Shown here: in pieces, positions 12,700 to 25,814 of the stretch
How the letters are laid out: the number at the start of each line of letters is the position of its first letter
How positions within the stretch are numbered: the stretch's first letter is position 1
Assembly: GCA_026182355.1 (NCBI GenBank)
Contig: JAPFBL010000049.1
Coordinates: 744,001-808,000, forward strand
Origin: Hermatobates lingyangjiaoensis
Lineage: Eukaryota > Arthropoda > Insecta > Hemiptera > Hermatobatidae
Length of the DNA stretch: 64,000 bases
Direction of reading: 5' to 3'
Program-made: the position numbers and the translations under genes
Notes under the pieces: generated by a model
What the model was told of the DNA's origin: nothing
The model's database searches: none
Seen by the model: only the letters and a program-made list of their open reading frames with translations

Positions 12700-15120
12700 G
12701 TAAGAAAAAAGTACGAGGTATGGCGGTTTAAAATTTTATTCAGTATATTTTATCTTGTTGATGTATTATCTATATATTAAAAGAATATGTATTTGCAGAA
12801 TTTAAACAATTGTTAACAACTTTTGCCTCCGTCAAACTGCTTTGAGCAACCTATACAATGCAGTACACAGTATGATTCGGTTAAATTTCAGCTCTCGGAA
12901 ATATGATTTGTTTAACAAGACTACAGTCGATGCCAGGATATGATGCAGAAAGTACAGTTGTATCAAGTGATACCGTATATTATGAGCCATATTTTACTTT
13001 AAACTTTTGCTTCACAAAACGAACTTCTTAAAAACTCATGTAAGTTTATTTTATCAGCATGTATAAACGCTGAACGTTCTAGTTTTCAACTGATGCGTAG
13101 TAAAACGAAATGTATTACGAAGAAATACACTATATTTATTAAAAAAAAGTTAATTTGATTATTTAACAGGCAAGAAACATGTAGATTTCTTTATATTCAG
13201 TGTGATGCTTAACGCCCTAAATGATAAGGACTCAAACAGTAATGTAAGTACTGTTAGTAATACTTGTTTCACCGGAATGAAAAATAATAAAAACAAAACA
13301 ATAAACAAATTGACAGGTTTATGTAAAAAAAAAAGCTACGCATAAAATGATATTTCTATATTTTAGAGTATGTATGCCAAAATTCATGTAAATTGAAATT
13401 TGTGACAATTAAAGTATTAAAAACAAATTATTTGATGTATTATAATTAATTAAAGTCTATATATGAATGGATGTTTATACATCACAATGTGTAAAATTTG
13501 CGTAATTTTTAGCCGAATATTATTATTTTGGAAAAGTGGATAGCCCATGTCTAGAAGTGGTACTAAATATCATGGTCAAAACAATATTAAAGATGAAAGT
13601 TCTTAAGTGTGGTCGTTGGAAACAATTAATGTCAATTAACTTAAAGTTTTAGTTTCGAAAACAGAATTAAGGGCAAACAATTGAGACATTATAAGATTTT
13701 AAATGCAAAAAAGAAAATATAAACCGGCTCAGTAAGAACACCTGCAGCACTGACAAGTGAATACCAAAATGTCAACAACTGGGAAATGCCAATCTGCAGT
13801 TTTACTTTTTAATTTTTAAACTTGGTGGTTTAGATGATACCGCAGGGAAAAATGATTTACTTTTACTTGTGGAGAGTAAAATTTGTAATAGACTATGTGC
13901 ATTCAGTATAGTCATTTCTTTTTAAAATATTTTAATCTAGATAGTTTGATATAATCAAGACATCACATATAGAATATTTTAAGACGTAAATAATAATAAG
14001 AATATCGTTCATACGTATCCTAGACAATGGTATGATGGTTTGTGAAAGTGATCAAAAGTAATGCCGAAATTTGCTTTGTTAGAGAGTATTACATTAGTAA
14101 TGAACTATACATAAATTGTCAATGAAAATGACATTTTCATGCTATCCGTTTCATGTAGCTTCAGAGTATGCATAATCATGGGGATTAGCTTTAGGGGATG
14201 TGGTGACAAACAGACTAGAACTTTGTTATATTAGATTACAGTTAAACATTCAGATTAAAAATGGTTTCACTGGTGAGAACTGTTGTCTATACTGATTCAC
14301 TCGGTGTCAGAGAAAAAGTGTTCACTGTTTGTTTGTGAATCACTAAGCTCTCATATAACATCAGCTTACATGATATCAACATGACTCTTACCCTACAAGC
14401 GCGTTTTCAACATCGTTTCATCAGTACATGGCAAACACTACTTTTGTGACCACTAGAAATATCTAATTTTACAATTGTTTTTATTCTCATTTGCAGGATA
14501 TGCACTTAATGACTATCTCAAGTAGGATACAACATATTCAAAGTATTTAATATCTAACAAGGAACTCGTTTTTTATAATACAGCTTTCAACAACAATTTA
14601 GAAGAGTTTGTTCTGTGATTTGAACACAGCATCTTCAGTGTTTAACGCATATGCATTTGATTGTTCCTGTTTTAAGAAAATTAGATATAGGTTTCTTGTT
14701 TATAAAGAAAAATTTTAGTAATTTTCTATTTTGGCTTTTGATTACAATCTGACCAACATTAGTTATGTGAAGTATGGTGTGTCATCTGTTTGGAAGATTT
14801 CCTGGAAATACATTGTTGTGAAATAACATCTTTTAGAAAAATCATAAAACCATAAATTGTTGTTTGCCTAGGAGGTGCTTCCAGGCAAAATATATTTACA
14901 CAGTCCATACCTGAATGTTATCAGTAACAATATATGAATAATCGAATCTTATTGAAGGAAGCATTTTTCAGAAGATATTTTGTTAAATATTACAAGAAGG
15001 AGTCACTCATGTGTATGAACCATAAGCTCAAAACTGTGTTGTAGAGTATATAAGTGAATATTGTTTAAGATTTGTGTAATTTTTGGTGAGATATTGCATA
15101 CACTTTACTATTTTTGCACT
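12700..15120. other. AT-rich non-coding stretch
   Basis: I see no gene, repeat family or RNA that I can support. Confidence 0.6.
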
Positions 15121-15129
15121 TATCAGCAG

Positions 15130-15246
15130 TCTTCTATCTCACGAAACAGTGAAATCAAAGTTCAGGATGAATCTCGACAACTTCTTGCTGAATTACGCAC
15201 CTTAGTATTCCAAGCTGCTGGGTTAAATTTTCGACCCAGAAGTTAA
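15130..15246 (+). CDS. candidate terminal coding exon, product unknown
   Basis: The acceptor context is good: a pyrimidine-rich tract (ctatttttgcacttatcag) ends in AG just before 15130. The open frame then reads SSISRNSEIKVQDESRQLLA followed by ELRTLVFQAAGLNFRPRS and a TAA at 15244-15246. The peptide is charged, amphipathic and unlike the F/Y/I/K-rich chance frames nearby. It could be the last exon of a gene, or leave by a weak donor (agaagttaaa) just before the stop. I do not recognise the family. It does not join in phase to the candidate at 12600-12699, so any shared gene would need further exons. Confidence 0.3.
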   Translation, partial: SSISRNSEIKVQDESRQLLAELRTLVFQAAGLNFRPRS

Positions 15247-15249
15247 ATA

Positions 15250-18200
15250 TTTTAATTTTTTTTTCATAATTGAAGATGGAGATTTTTTAGGGATTTATGG
15301 ATCGGCTAAATACCTATTTTGATACGTGTTTAAAGTTCTGTACATACAAGTAACTCGTATAAAGTAGACAGAAGTCTATAATACATTACTTTAGATATCT
15401 CTAGAAATAACACACACGGAAAACACTTCATTATTAATTGAAAAAAGAATCAATCTACAAATAATAATATATTAATATTTAAAATCAACATAGACGTTGT
15501 TAGAAATTGTACTAAGAAAGTTTACCATCTTATCCCATATCTTTTCTTTATACCTCAGCTAGCTTCGGAACTCGTTCGTTGTAAAAAAAACCAGACTTAC
15601 AATGAGTCATGGAAGGCATTAAACAGGCTTCTCTTGATTTGATTATGAACTTTTTATTATACTTCATCTAGTTGATATTATCTAACTATATAAAAAGCTC
15701 TCTTGATTTTAATTTTCAAGCAATACTTGTTTTTAAATAGTTTTAATTTATTTTTAACTGTTTTCTATTCTATATCGATCGTCAGTCTATTTTTCTTTTC
15801 TAACATGCCATTGAATCTATGGATAGAAAATGAAAACTAGGAACTAACGATGGAGATAGGGATAGCAAACAGTTGAAATTGAATTAAAAGCAATTGAAAA
15901 TAAATAGTTAAATAGTAGTTAGTGAAAATAAAGACAATTTTTTTTACAAAGAAGTTAATAACTACTACAAAAAAGTTAAGGCATATACAAAATATGTAAC
16001 TCAACCATGAGGAAGTCAATTTTTGCCTTCCCATAATTCTAACAGTTAAAGAATAACTGTAACTGAATAACTTTCCGTAAGAAAGGTACAGAATAACTTA
16101 CATTTCTCTCTTGACAATGGACGATGTAAAATGAGACGGTAGATTCTTATAGTTAGATTAAATGCAGTTAAGAAATGTAAAGACTTTAGTTTTTAATCTT
16201 ATAGTAAATATGACGTAGCTTGTTATGTTTGTTAAGTATTGTTATGAAATCACATCCATATACTAAAAATATATTGAACGTTATGTGGCTTGTTAAGTTT
16301 ATAGCTTAAAGATTGCCTCAGTAATTATTGAAATATATACATAAAAAAAACTAAAGATTTCAAGGATTAAATTATTATTATTTAATTAGATTGTCTAAAC
16401 GTTTGGAGGTACCAAACTAAAAGAAAAATAAATCTGAGAAATATCAGACCAAAAAACAATAGCATTTGACTAAATTTATGACCTCAAAAATGTGCAGAAC
16501 ATAGAAAAATGAATGCTATTTAATAATTCACTACTTAGTCCCAAATATATTTTCCCCTTTTCACTCGTGCTCCTTATTTATTACTGTGACAAGTGAGTAT
16601 ATCTTAGTACTATTCAACACCTTCTGACTGTGATTTTTTACTACATAAATCCACTTTTTTTTAATATTTATCTCCTTTTCCAGTTTCTCTCTATCTGACA
16701 GAAAACAAATGTTACATCTTTCCATTTTTTACCTCGTTTTTTTTTCATTAACATATATCTGTGTCCCTTCTTAAATTATTTAGTGTCAGTTTCTCTGAGT
16801 GTTGAAGAAAACAAACAAACAACTAATAGTAGATATTTACAAATCAGGAAGCAAAATAATGATACTTAAGAATGTATCATTATTTTAAATTAAATAATTT
16901 CAAATTATTTAATCATTATATGCCAAAAGTTTGAATACAATTTTTATTTTTGATTAGTATAGTGAAGAAATATATTTCATGAAATTAAAATTTCTCCAAA
17001 ATTTTGCAGCATTGTTTGTTATTGAACCTTAAGTAATTTGACACCACCTCAAAGTAAGTCTCTATTTAATTATTCTTAGACTACACAGATTATATTATAA
17101 AGAAAATTCTTTTTAGCTTAGTTGTGATTCCAGTCATGGTAAATTAATTGCTACTGCATTCAGAGATTAAACAGCAAACTGTTCAATGTTCTAACACTTT
17201 TAGAAGGCATGAGACATATACTTTTATATGTTGGAACAGTGGTGGTAAATTTAAGTTGAAATCTAAACTTGTTGATTGGACTTTTGTTTGTTTAGTCAAA
17301 AACTACCATATTGCAAGCTATTTGTTTAGTATGGTCAATATTTAAGATGACTAATAATTTTATACTGCTTCTACTATTTATACTTATTACTGTATAATAC
17401 AAATAAAGTGATTTTGTTGTAACCTTTATAAAAATACGATACTACAGTGACGATGTTTATAATAATAATGACTCCCTTCTATTTGTAATGAAAAAAAAAG
17501 TACTTATACATCCTGGAATCCTGGAACTCACATGCTCCCTACCGCACAAACATATTTAAAAACATTCGGAGAACCTTTTAACTTCTTTCACATGGTTTAT
17601 ACGGCATAGTGGGATATTCAGATATCCCTATGGCGGGCCATAGCTAAAATTGTGAAGTGCACCACAATTTACTGATCTTAGTAAATGTTTACTTTTAAAA
17701 TTAATATGAAAGAAAAGTCTCAGTATTATTGGATGTGATGCATATTTGGCAAAAAAAAAAAAAAAACGAAAAAGAGATGCACACATCAGCAATGAGACTT
17801 TATAAATTACTGGTCAAGATTACTAAGAAGTAGTACCAAACCTATTGTCTCATAATGGAAAAACATTATCCGTCAACTTTCTCAAATATCATTAAATCTG
17901 CCGTTCTCTGGGTTGAAACATTCTTTATTCTCCAGTAATGATTTTAGTTTAGTGATAAATATAAATATACATAAACCCACACACACACATACACACATTT
18001 AGAAATACATAGATATGTACCTCAAATTACAGGAAACACGTAGAAGGAATCATAGAATGAATTAATACTATTTATTTCAATATTTTGGTACTCGTTGTCA
18101 TCGGGAGAAAAGTGGTCAACCTAGTTGATGGATAATAACTGCACAAACGGCCAGTCTGCAATGCCAATCAGGTTTGCAACCAAGAAAGAAGGAACTGAGG

Positions 18201-18520
18201 AAAACAGTGAGTAAAGGGAAGAATACAAAATTCCAAAGCACTGTGGTGCTTACAGTAACTAAAGTTTGTGTTTATTTAACACAACTTTAAATGGTGAACA
18301 TATTCATGAAGGTTATCTGGTAGCTATGGAGAATAAAATGTTAGTGCAATAGCTTGTTCGGTATGACGTTTTCTTCAAACCTTTTTAATCTATTCAAATC
18401 TATAACTCCCTATGATTATATTTCTTCTTCTATATCGTTATTTGTGTATTTTATTAGATCTTGATAGAAGATGACCCTACAAGATGTATCAAGTTGACAA
18501 TGCAGTGACAACAACGTAAT
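15250..18520. other. AT-rich non-coding stretch
   Basis: No gene was identified. A cacacacacacataca tract lies near 17975-17997. A hairpin lies at 17605-17632 (catagtgggatat against atatccctatg, loop tcag), in a slightly less AT-rich patch at about 17510-17690 of unknown origin. On the minus strand at 18107-18073 the sequence cccgatgacaacgagtacca resembles a decayed PLE tail (CCTGATGA...CCGAAA). Confidence 0.5.
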
Positions 18521-20095
18521 ACTACCAACGACTAACGAACAACGATTCTTTCCGCGCACTACAGTGAGTTGTAATTAGCAACTGAATTTTAATACTGCTG
18601 TGTTTGTGGAGTTAGTTAGTAAATGTCTGTACTCTTTTATTCGGTATTTGGTATCCATTATTTCGTGATCGTTTGGCCTTCTTGGGTCGTGAAAAGTTGT
18701 AGATCTAGGGTTTGGCTTTCTATTTACATTTTCGGCATACCAAGGTACTCCAGCCATAAGAAGTTAATTTTTCTTGAGGCTTGTCGCCAGGTCGAGCATC
18801 TACAAGTAATGCTAGCCCTAATTACCACCTTATAAATGAGGTCCTTTACTATATGTGGAGTATTCTTTGACTTCAGGTTAGGGTACAAATTTGACGTTAA
18901 TTCCAGACCCAATTCGTATCTATTCTTGAGATGGTGTTTAAAGTTAACCGGCTGTCAATTATTATACCTAGGTATTTGGCCTGGGTTTTATGAGGTAATA
19001 AAGACTGACCAATAAAGACTGCAGGAGGTTGCTTTGGTGTTTCTTTACTGAATTGTACTTGGATGCTCTTTGCTAGGTTGACTTCAAGTTTCCAGCTATT
19101 GAACCAGTACGAAGTTTGATGAAGGTAGATCTGCACTCTCTTGTAGCAAACTCCACACTGGCACATCTAAAGATCACAGAAATGTCATCAGCAAAGAGAC
19201 CCAGAAACGATTCAGTTTTCCTAGGGGAATTCGGGAATAGAACTGCGGGAGGATTTGGCAAGTCATACGTATATAGAGAATAAAGGATGGGCCCTAACAC
19301 ACTTCCCTGAGGTACACCTGTCAGCATCTGCCTTATTGGAGAGTGTTGGTCATTAATGGCAACAAAAAATGGTCTATTAAAGAGGAATGATTTTATAATG
19401 TCAGTAAACCAGTCAGGTAGGCTGAAACATTTCAGTTTTTAGAGGAGTACCTTATACTACACCCAGTCGAGGGCACGCTGCTAGTCCAAGAACACAGCTT
19501 GGGTACTTTTAGGGGACAGAGCCGGACCACGAGAGAGCCCTTGGTTTACGAATTGTAGAAACCTCTGATTATGTACAGTGGTTCTGTTAAGGACACGAAA
19601 ACCAAGTTGCTGGGGTCGGAAGGGAAGGAGTAGTATTACTTAAGGATATTTTTGACCTTTAGTAATATTAACCTCTCATAGACTTTACCAAGACAGGATA
19701 GGAGGTTTATTGGTCTGTAGTCTGTGGGGCAGTGTCCTGATTTTTGGGGTTTAAAAATCATTACTACCTTGGCCATTTTCCAGGTTGCTGGGAAGTACCT
19801 AATTCTTAGGCAGGAGTTAAAGAGGGCTGTTAGGGTGGCAATTAATTTGGCTGGTAGTTTCATTAACATCCTGTTACCAATGCCCTGGTGGCCAAGAGAG
19901 CTCTTTTTCTTAAGTGTTGTGACTACTTGATTAATATCCTGATGGGTAAAATATATTAAATAATCAGGGGCAGTTTTAGTTATGACACAAGATATTGGAG
20001 GGATACGTGAGTTTGGATGAGGTTTGTAGAGGTCAGTGAGGTGATGGTAAGGAATGTAATAAACTTTTAAAGAACATTGTCACAGGAAACAAGCC
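18521..20095 (-). pseudogene. 5'-truncated Jockey-like LINE: RT domain to 3' end
   Basis: On the minus strand the segment enters just before the RT, with a THQDINQVVTTLKKKSSLGH-type start near 19950, then PAKLIATLTALFNSCLRI, the SGHCPTDYRPINLLSCLGKV box near 19740-19680, a decayed AVFLD...ALDW region near 19500-19460, GVPQGSVLGPILYSLYTYDL near 19320-19260, and FADD encoded at 19184-19195. A thumb and C-terminal region follow in several frames to about 18575, then a 3' tail with a repeated caacga phrase at 18521-18538. The endonuclease half is absent, which is the usual 5' truncation of LINE insertions. Stops and frameshifts show it is inactive. The 3' tail matches the copy at 25281-25800, so both belong to one family. 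Confidence 0.88.
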
Positions 20096-20112
20096 GTGCG
20101 TTTCTCAAATTA

Positions 20113-20262
20113 GCCCATTGTCTAAACGTTGCTCAAGTAAATAGCGTTACAGGGGAGCATCACCAGTAAATATTATTGCCTCAAAGACAGTGTCAACACG
20201 CAAAATTATGGCAACTTTGTTTTGGGATAGACACAAAATATGTTATTTCAGTTAATAGCGGC
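20113..20262 (+). pseudogene. mariner transposase fragment (central part of catalytic domain)
   Basis: The plus strand encodes GASPVNIIASKTVSTRKIMA followed by TLFWDRH at about 20155-20245, with a decayed lead-in (PLSKRCSSK, stop, RYR). This matches the conserved central region of mariner transposases, where a variable A-S-P motif is followed by TRKxMATxFWD. Both the N-terminus and the catalytic HDN and C-terminal boxes are missing, so this is a small relic. It begins within about 20 bp of the 5' break of the minus-strand Jockey copy, which suggests that the LINE inserted into, or broke at, a mariner copy. Confidence 0.7.
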
Positions 20263-21440
20263 AAGACACAAGAATAAAATATAACTACGGAAAAAAAAGG
20301 AAGAAAGTGACTACTCAAGAAGACACAACATTAATTGAACAGGATTATAATTAATTTATTTATTTCAATTATTAGTTACTACTTCATTATTCATTTAACT
20401 TAATGTTCTGGCTTATGATATCATATTGCTTATGTTTTCACTCATTCTCATTTTGAATTCTATTTATTTCTTCTCTTCTTTGTTCCTTCCGTTATCCTGT
20501 TGCTTCTTAAGCAAGAGCTTTACTGTTGCTGTTGCAAGAGTTTACTGTTTCATTCGTAATTGCTGGGAAGTGAACTAACTTCCTCTTTCTCTCTTTCGAC
20601 ACCACCTGTCTGTTGAATACAAAAATTAGGGACTTTAAATGTGTTTAGTTTTAGTTGTGTTATAGTTCATTACCAATATTGAACTATATATATAACTGAG
20701 TGTATTAAATTTATATATCATTAAACCTAATGTTTATAACAGATATAAATGAAATATCTGAAACAGTCTCTTTCAGTTGGATTAGAAAATATTATAGATT
20801 TTGTTAACAATGCGGATAAAAGAAGTACATTTTCCTCTTCTTTCTTGTTATTTCTTTTTTTTTCTTGGTATTCTCATAACAAACCAGATGTTGTGAAATC
20901 CTAAAGAATAAACAGAGAAATAACTTTATTATTCTTAATAACTGTCATCTATGGAAGCAATATCATCTGGAATGTTATATACCACAGAAAAAATAATAAA
21001 CAAATAAATGTACTCAAAAAAATATTTAACACCAAAAAAATTTAAAGTCCTTTTCTTAAAAAAAAGTCTGCTATTTTAGCATCTTCTTTAAGCATTGAAT
21101 GCGTTTTTGCTTATTTGAAATTAAAGATATAGAATTCATTTGTTAAATAAACTATTTGACAAAGAGATTTGCTATAGTAGGAAACGTTCAATTTTTTTAT
21201 GAAAATTTACATAAAATATTGTTATAACAGGTGGAAGATGTCAACAAAATTGTTTTTTTTTTTCCTTTCAGAGGCTGAATAGTTTACGGTTATTCCTCCT
21301 TTTAAGCTGGTAATGTACCCTTTACTATAAATATTACTTCAAAGGGGTGAGGATCCTCTGAATGAACTGCTATTTACAATTTTTTCCTGATAAAACTAAA
21401 TTAAAGATTGTTATTTTTTCATTAGTAACCAATATCATGA
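20263..21440. other. AT-rich non-coding stretch
   Basis: No supported gene. It contains several T-runs and simple A/T sequence. Confidence 0.6.
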
Positions 21441-21454
21441 GATTACAAGAGTAA

Positions 21455-21690
21455 AAGAACACAGCCTTCTTTTTCCTTAGTTTCACAACAGGACTGGGTC
21501 TGGCTTGCTACAAAACATTTTCCAGACTTCCTTCTTTTGCCCCCTCTCCTTTCATTTTTCAGCACTCCTAATTTTTTTAAGTTGTCTTGAATATCATCCA
21601 ACCAACGTCTACCAGGTTTTATTTTCCTTCTTGTATCATTACCTGTAGCATTTTGCCATTTGGTATTCTCAAAACGTGAACTATCTTCTT
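21455..21690 (-). pseudogene. RTE-like LINE C-terminal scrap
   Basis: Read on the minus strand, one frame gives RRKIKPGRRWLDDIQDNLKK and then LGVLKNERRGGKRRKSGK. The adjacent frame just upstream gives VLRIPNGKMLQ. The order of an xRIPxGK phrase followed by GRRxxRWxDDIxxDL is typical of the region after the RT in RTE-type and related LINEs, so there is probably one frameshift between the two. No RT core is present. The assignment rests on a short motif and is therefore moderate. Confidence 0.5.
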
Positions 21691-21699
21691 TTTGCGAGA

Positions 21700-24600
21700 C
21701 ATTAGAAACTGACTGAGTTCAATAGTGGCATATTTATCTATTTGTTCTTAATATTAAGAGCAAGTAACTTCAGCACATGCTCTATATATTTTTTATAAAT
21801 TTCTTTCGAAACTTTTTATTGCATTTAACTTGATAACCATTGTAAAATTTGTAATAAATTGTAAAAATATACTGTAAAATTAGTGAACATTTGAGCAAAC
21901 TGCACAAATCTTGAACTTTATGTTAATCGAAGTAATGAAGAATTTTGTTATACATACCATGATAAATCATAATCATGATAATAATAATAGTAAATATGGT
22001 AAGATAAATACCATAATTATTTGAGTCAACTGCTACAGTTCGAAAACAAGAGAAGAGTGGCCTCCCAACCTTTAGTAAGTCAGCACTAGCCCTACTTTGC
22101 CGAAAAAAAGTTCAGCGAAGTTATATCAACTTTTCATAAAAACATTTTTGAAAATGTTGAACAAGTGAAAAAGTGAAAAAGTCATCTGCCCAATGTTTCA
22201 CTTCAAACATAACATTGATGTTTATCCCTTCAAATAACGAAAAATATTATCAACACTTCATAAATATTTTTTAATTCAAAATTTGAATTTTAATTTATAT
22301 TGGACAATATTGTGTATTTAAAAAAAAGTAAATTTGTCAAGTTACTTAAATTTACTTACAGTGAATTAAATTATAATCAAAAGATTAAAAATATTTTACC
22401 TTATTCTGAAAAAATATTGTTTTAATGTGTCCAACATAACATGTAGCAAAGATGAAGTAATTTTTTTTTTAAACTCTTCTTTCTTGCATTATTCTGCTGT
22501 GTTTGTGGTACGTGGTTGGAAACACATTTACCCACTTTGCCATCAATGCAGTCAGCCAGAAATTTATTTTATTAAATGCATCTTGTTTCTTGTAATTGCA
22601 ATTCAAGGTTTCTGCATCATTATCCATTGCGGTAATCTCATTACCTCGCTTTACCGCTTACTCAAGTGACGGGACAACAAGCTATCTCACCCACAAAGAC
22701 ATTAAAGTGTTTTAGTGATATTTCTGCATGAATATGATTCCATTATATTACACAAAACTGTGTAACAATTTTAACCGTTATTATTTCTGTTTATAAAACA
22801 AATCAATATAAGTTTAAATTGGATGCATTCTCTTTAATAAGTTTATTGTTTAAATGCTTTTTAATGTTGGTTTGTGTTGTTTCCAGACATGCGATTTCTT
22901 AATATTCAGAACTAATTTCTGAGCTCTAAATTTTTGCTATGAAAATACCAACCAAAGTCATCTGTTATTTAGCTGATATTCATGATAAGAAGTCATCAGC
23001 ATTCATATGCATATTTATAAAATATTTCATTCAAATCTAAGTTAATATATATGAATGCCATTTAAGAATTGAATTATGTATAAATAATTGTAACAAATAA
23101 TGATTTTTTATACTTTTGTTGAAATTATTTTCACATACTTGAATTTATTTTCAAGCAACTGAAACATTTCTGCTCTGATATTTATATTCAGCAAAACTTT
23201 CATTAAACACATTCTTTCAATTAAAAATGTTTGTTCCCATTTTATTTTCTTTAATAAACTTTATATTATCTGAACAAAATTGTAGTTCACTAAACAAATT
23301 ATATATCAAAGGAATATCACAGTTTCTTATGAAATACAAACTAAATGTTTTCAAGAAGTTTGGTATTATGTTTACTTATACTCGTAGTTGAGTAAAGTAA
23401 GTTGAGTGTAGGACACTCCAAATTTTTTGTTTAGTTATGATCTGTAAAAGTCCTCCTTCTTTGCAAATTTTCATACTTCATCATTCTATGCAAGATACAA
23501 ATCAATGATCAAGACTAATTTTTTCAACTTTATTTCATAATAATCTTGAATATATCATTCATATATGTCATTCTTTTTTCCACAACCATGATACGCGACG
23601 GCCGGTTTCCAAATAGTTTTCTCTCTAAACAGCATGCCCAAGATAAACTTGTCTATCTACTAGGCTGAATTTCCTTCTTTGAAATTGAGAGTTCTGTACA
23701 TTTCAGTAAGAGGGTAAAATAATGAGAGTTTTCAAAGACTTGAATCCTACATTCTGTTTTCCTATTTTTGAGTTAACACCTCATATTTAAGTGACTTAGA
23801 ATAGAATAGTCATCGTACTGAGTAATGGAAACAAGAAATAAAATACTTTTATATCTAATCGATATAAAAATTTTTCGACTACTGTTGAATGATTTATTCT
23901 AGAATTATTTGCTACAGTAAGGTAAAATAAGCTACTACGCAAGTAAGAAGAGGTTGACTTTCTCGTCTTGGTCAGCTCCCAAGGATTCATACCTCACCTT
24001 ATATCATACCTTGTTTTATAAGTTATCAAGCTTTTTAAATGCCCTATCAGTGATCTATTTTCTTTGAGATCTCATCATCAGTACTCCCAGTATGGCAACA
24101 TTAACAATGAATCTAACAACAGTAAGTCCCGTACCAAAACCTATTGTGGTACAAACATACCTGTATCACACTGTAATTCAGAGGTTGGTTATAACAAACA
24201 GAAAAAACAGTTTGGTCGCAAAATGTTTTGTATTAAATAGATGTGTTGAATCTCCTATATTTTACATAATAAATCGTAATTCAGTGGGGTTCAAAAACTA
24301 CATATACTTATATTGTTTTGCAGTCATCTTTATGTGAGGCTTCCATCTACTTGGAAATTATTCCACCACACAAACAAATATTTATTGTAAAATAACTCTT
24401 TCTGAAATATATTATTCTTTGTCAGATATAACTAAATTACAAGTTATAACATTAAAACAAATAACAAAATACAAACAGAGGAATGGAATATCAAAGAAAC
24501 ATATCTCCTTGCAGTGAAAACGTAGAACTGAAACAAGGTTGTAGGAAGCAAATGTGAAAACTTGCCTCGAGGTTTTTATCTGGCAAACATTATAATTAAA

Positions 24601-25270
24601 ATGTAAAATGACAAAATTTATGAGATCAACAATGCCATTAGACTAAATTCTTCTTTTTGCTTTAAAGAGTAAAGATTTAATTCTCCTGTATAAATTTCAA
24701 AGCTTTTATCAAGATCAAAGTGGTGTAATTTATGACAAAGTGTTTCCTGTAATGTGAATTAAAATTGTTAACACTATTAGATGAAGTATTTTTTAATGTA
24801 ATAATTACTATGCTTTCTCCTTGTCTCTGTTAGTCACTGACTGATGAACTAATAAATTGTTTCTTTAAAGTTTTAGAGAACATATATTATAAATTATACA
24901 GAACGATTTCAAACTCATATCTCAGTTTAACCATTTTAACTTAAATTTTGCCGAAAACTTGACATAAACCTGATAACGATATTTACAATTTAATGTCCGT
25001 TAGGCAACAAGACTTGACAAGGAAAATAATATTTTTAATATTATAATCCTTGACTTGTAAAAAGGCTTCTAATAGCAACGAATTCATAGAGAAACTTCTT
25101 TCAATGAGTTGAACTCCTAGTGTCCAAAATTTCTTGAAATGCTCATAAAAACAAAACCATGTAAATACCACTTTCAGTTGTAATCATTAACTACTGTGTA
25201 AGTCTAGTTGAAGGCATTGTGATAGAATGTTCGTGACATCACAATATTGAATCTTCTGCCCTCCCCTCCG
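21700..25270. other. AT-rich non-coding stretch
   Basis: No gene could be supported. Open frames such as 22427-22669 and 24092-24337 show no recognisable domain and are hydrophobic or A/T-driven. Confidence 0.55.
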
Positions 25271-25280
25271 CCCCCCAAAC

Positions 25281-25800
25281 ACTACCAACGACCAACGACC
25301 AACGAATATAACCACGCACTATAGTGCACGTCGTAACTAGCAGTTCCAGACCAGAGGCCTTCTACTGCTTGATTACTGTGCTACTATAACATGCAATGTC
25401 AGTAATTCATGTCGGATATTAAGTTAGTCTGTACAGTAATGATGTCGTATTCGCGGTCATGCGGTCTTGTTAGTCATAGTTTTCAATGCTTTTAGTCATG
25501 AACTGGAAAGGTAGTCAGATAGTAACTGGATGAAGTAATTATTCAGTGATGTTGAGGAAGGTTGGCGACAGGATTTAGAGCTTGTACAAGGAAGTTTGGA
25601 TGACTAGATAGTTTCTTGTCTTCATTGGTAGTAAGTAGGGTGATGTAGCTGTCTATGGATTCCATCTTCAAATCATGGTGAATATCAGCATTACGGGCGT
25701 ACCAAGGAGCCCTGGCTATAAGGCGGGCACACTTATTTTGAACAATCTGGATACACGCCTTGTTTCTCCCAAACACTGTTCCTACCATTAACTCAATGTT
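25281..25800 (-). pseudogene. Jockey-like LINE 3' end fragment
   Basis: On the minus strand, 25788-25543 encodes a C-terminal LINE peptide with FGRNKACIQIVQNKCARLIA followed by RAPWYARNADIHHDLKM, the thumb-like region after the RT of Jockey elements. The 3' untranslated part runs down to about 25281, where actaccaacgaccaacga repeats the tail of the copy at 18521. The RT core is absent, so this is a strongly 5'-truncated insertion. A C-rich run (ctcccctccgccccccaaac) sits immediately beyond the 3' end. Confidence 0.8.
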
Positions 25801-25814
25801 TTAAACCCTACTTC

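Noticed and set aside
22427..22669. 80-codon hydrophobic open frame
   Set aside because: No recognisable family, A/T-driven composition and no convincing splice sites. Open frames of this size are expected by chance here.
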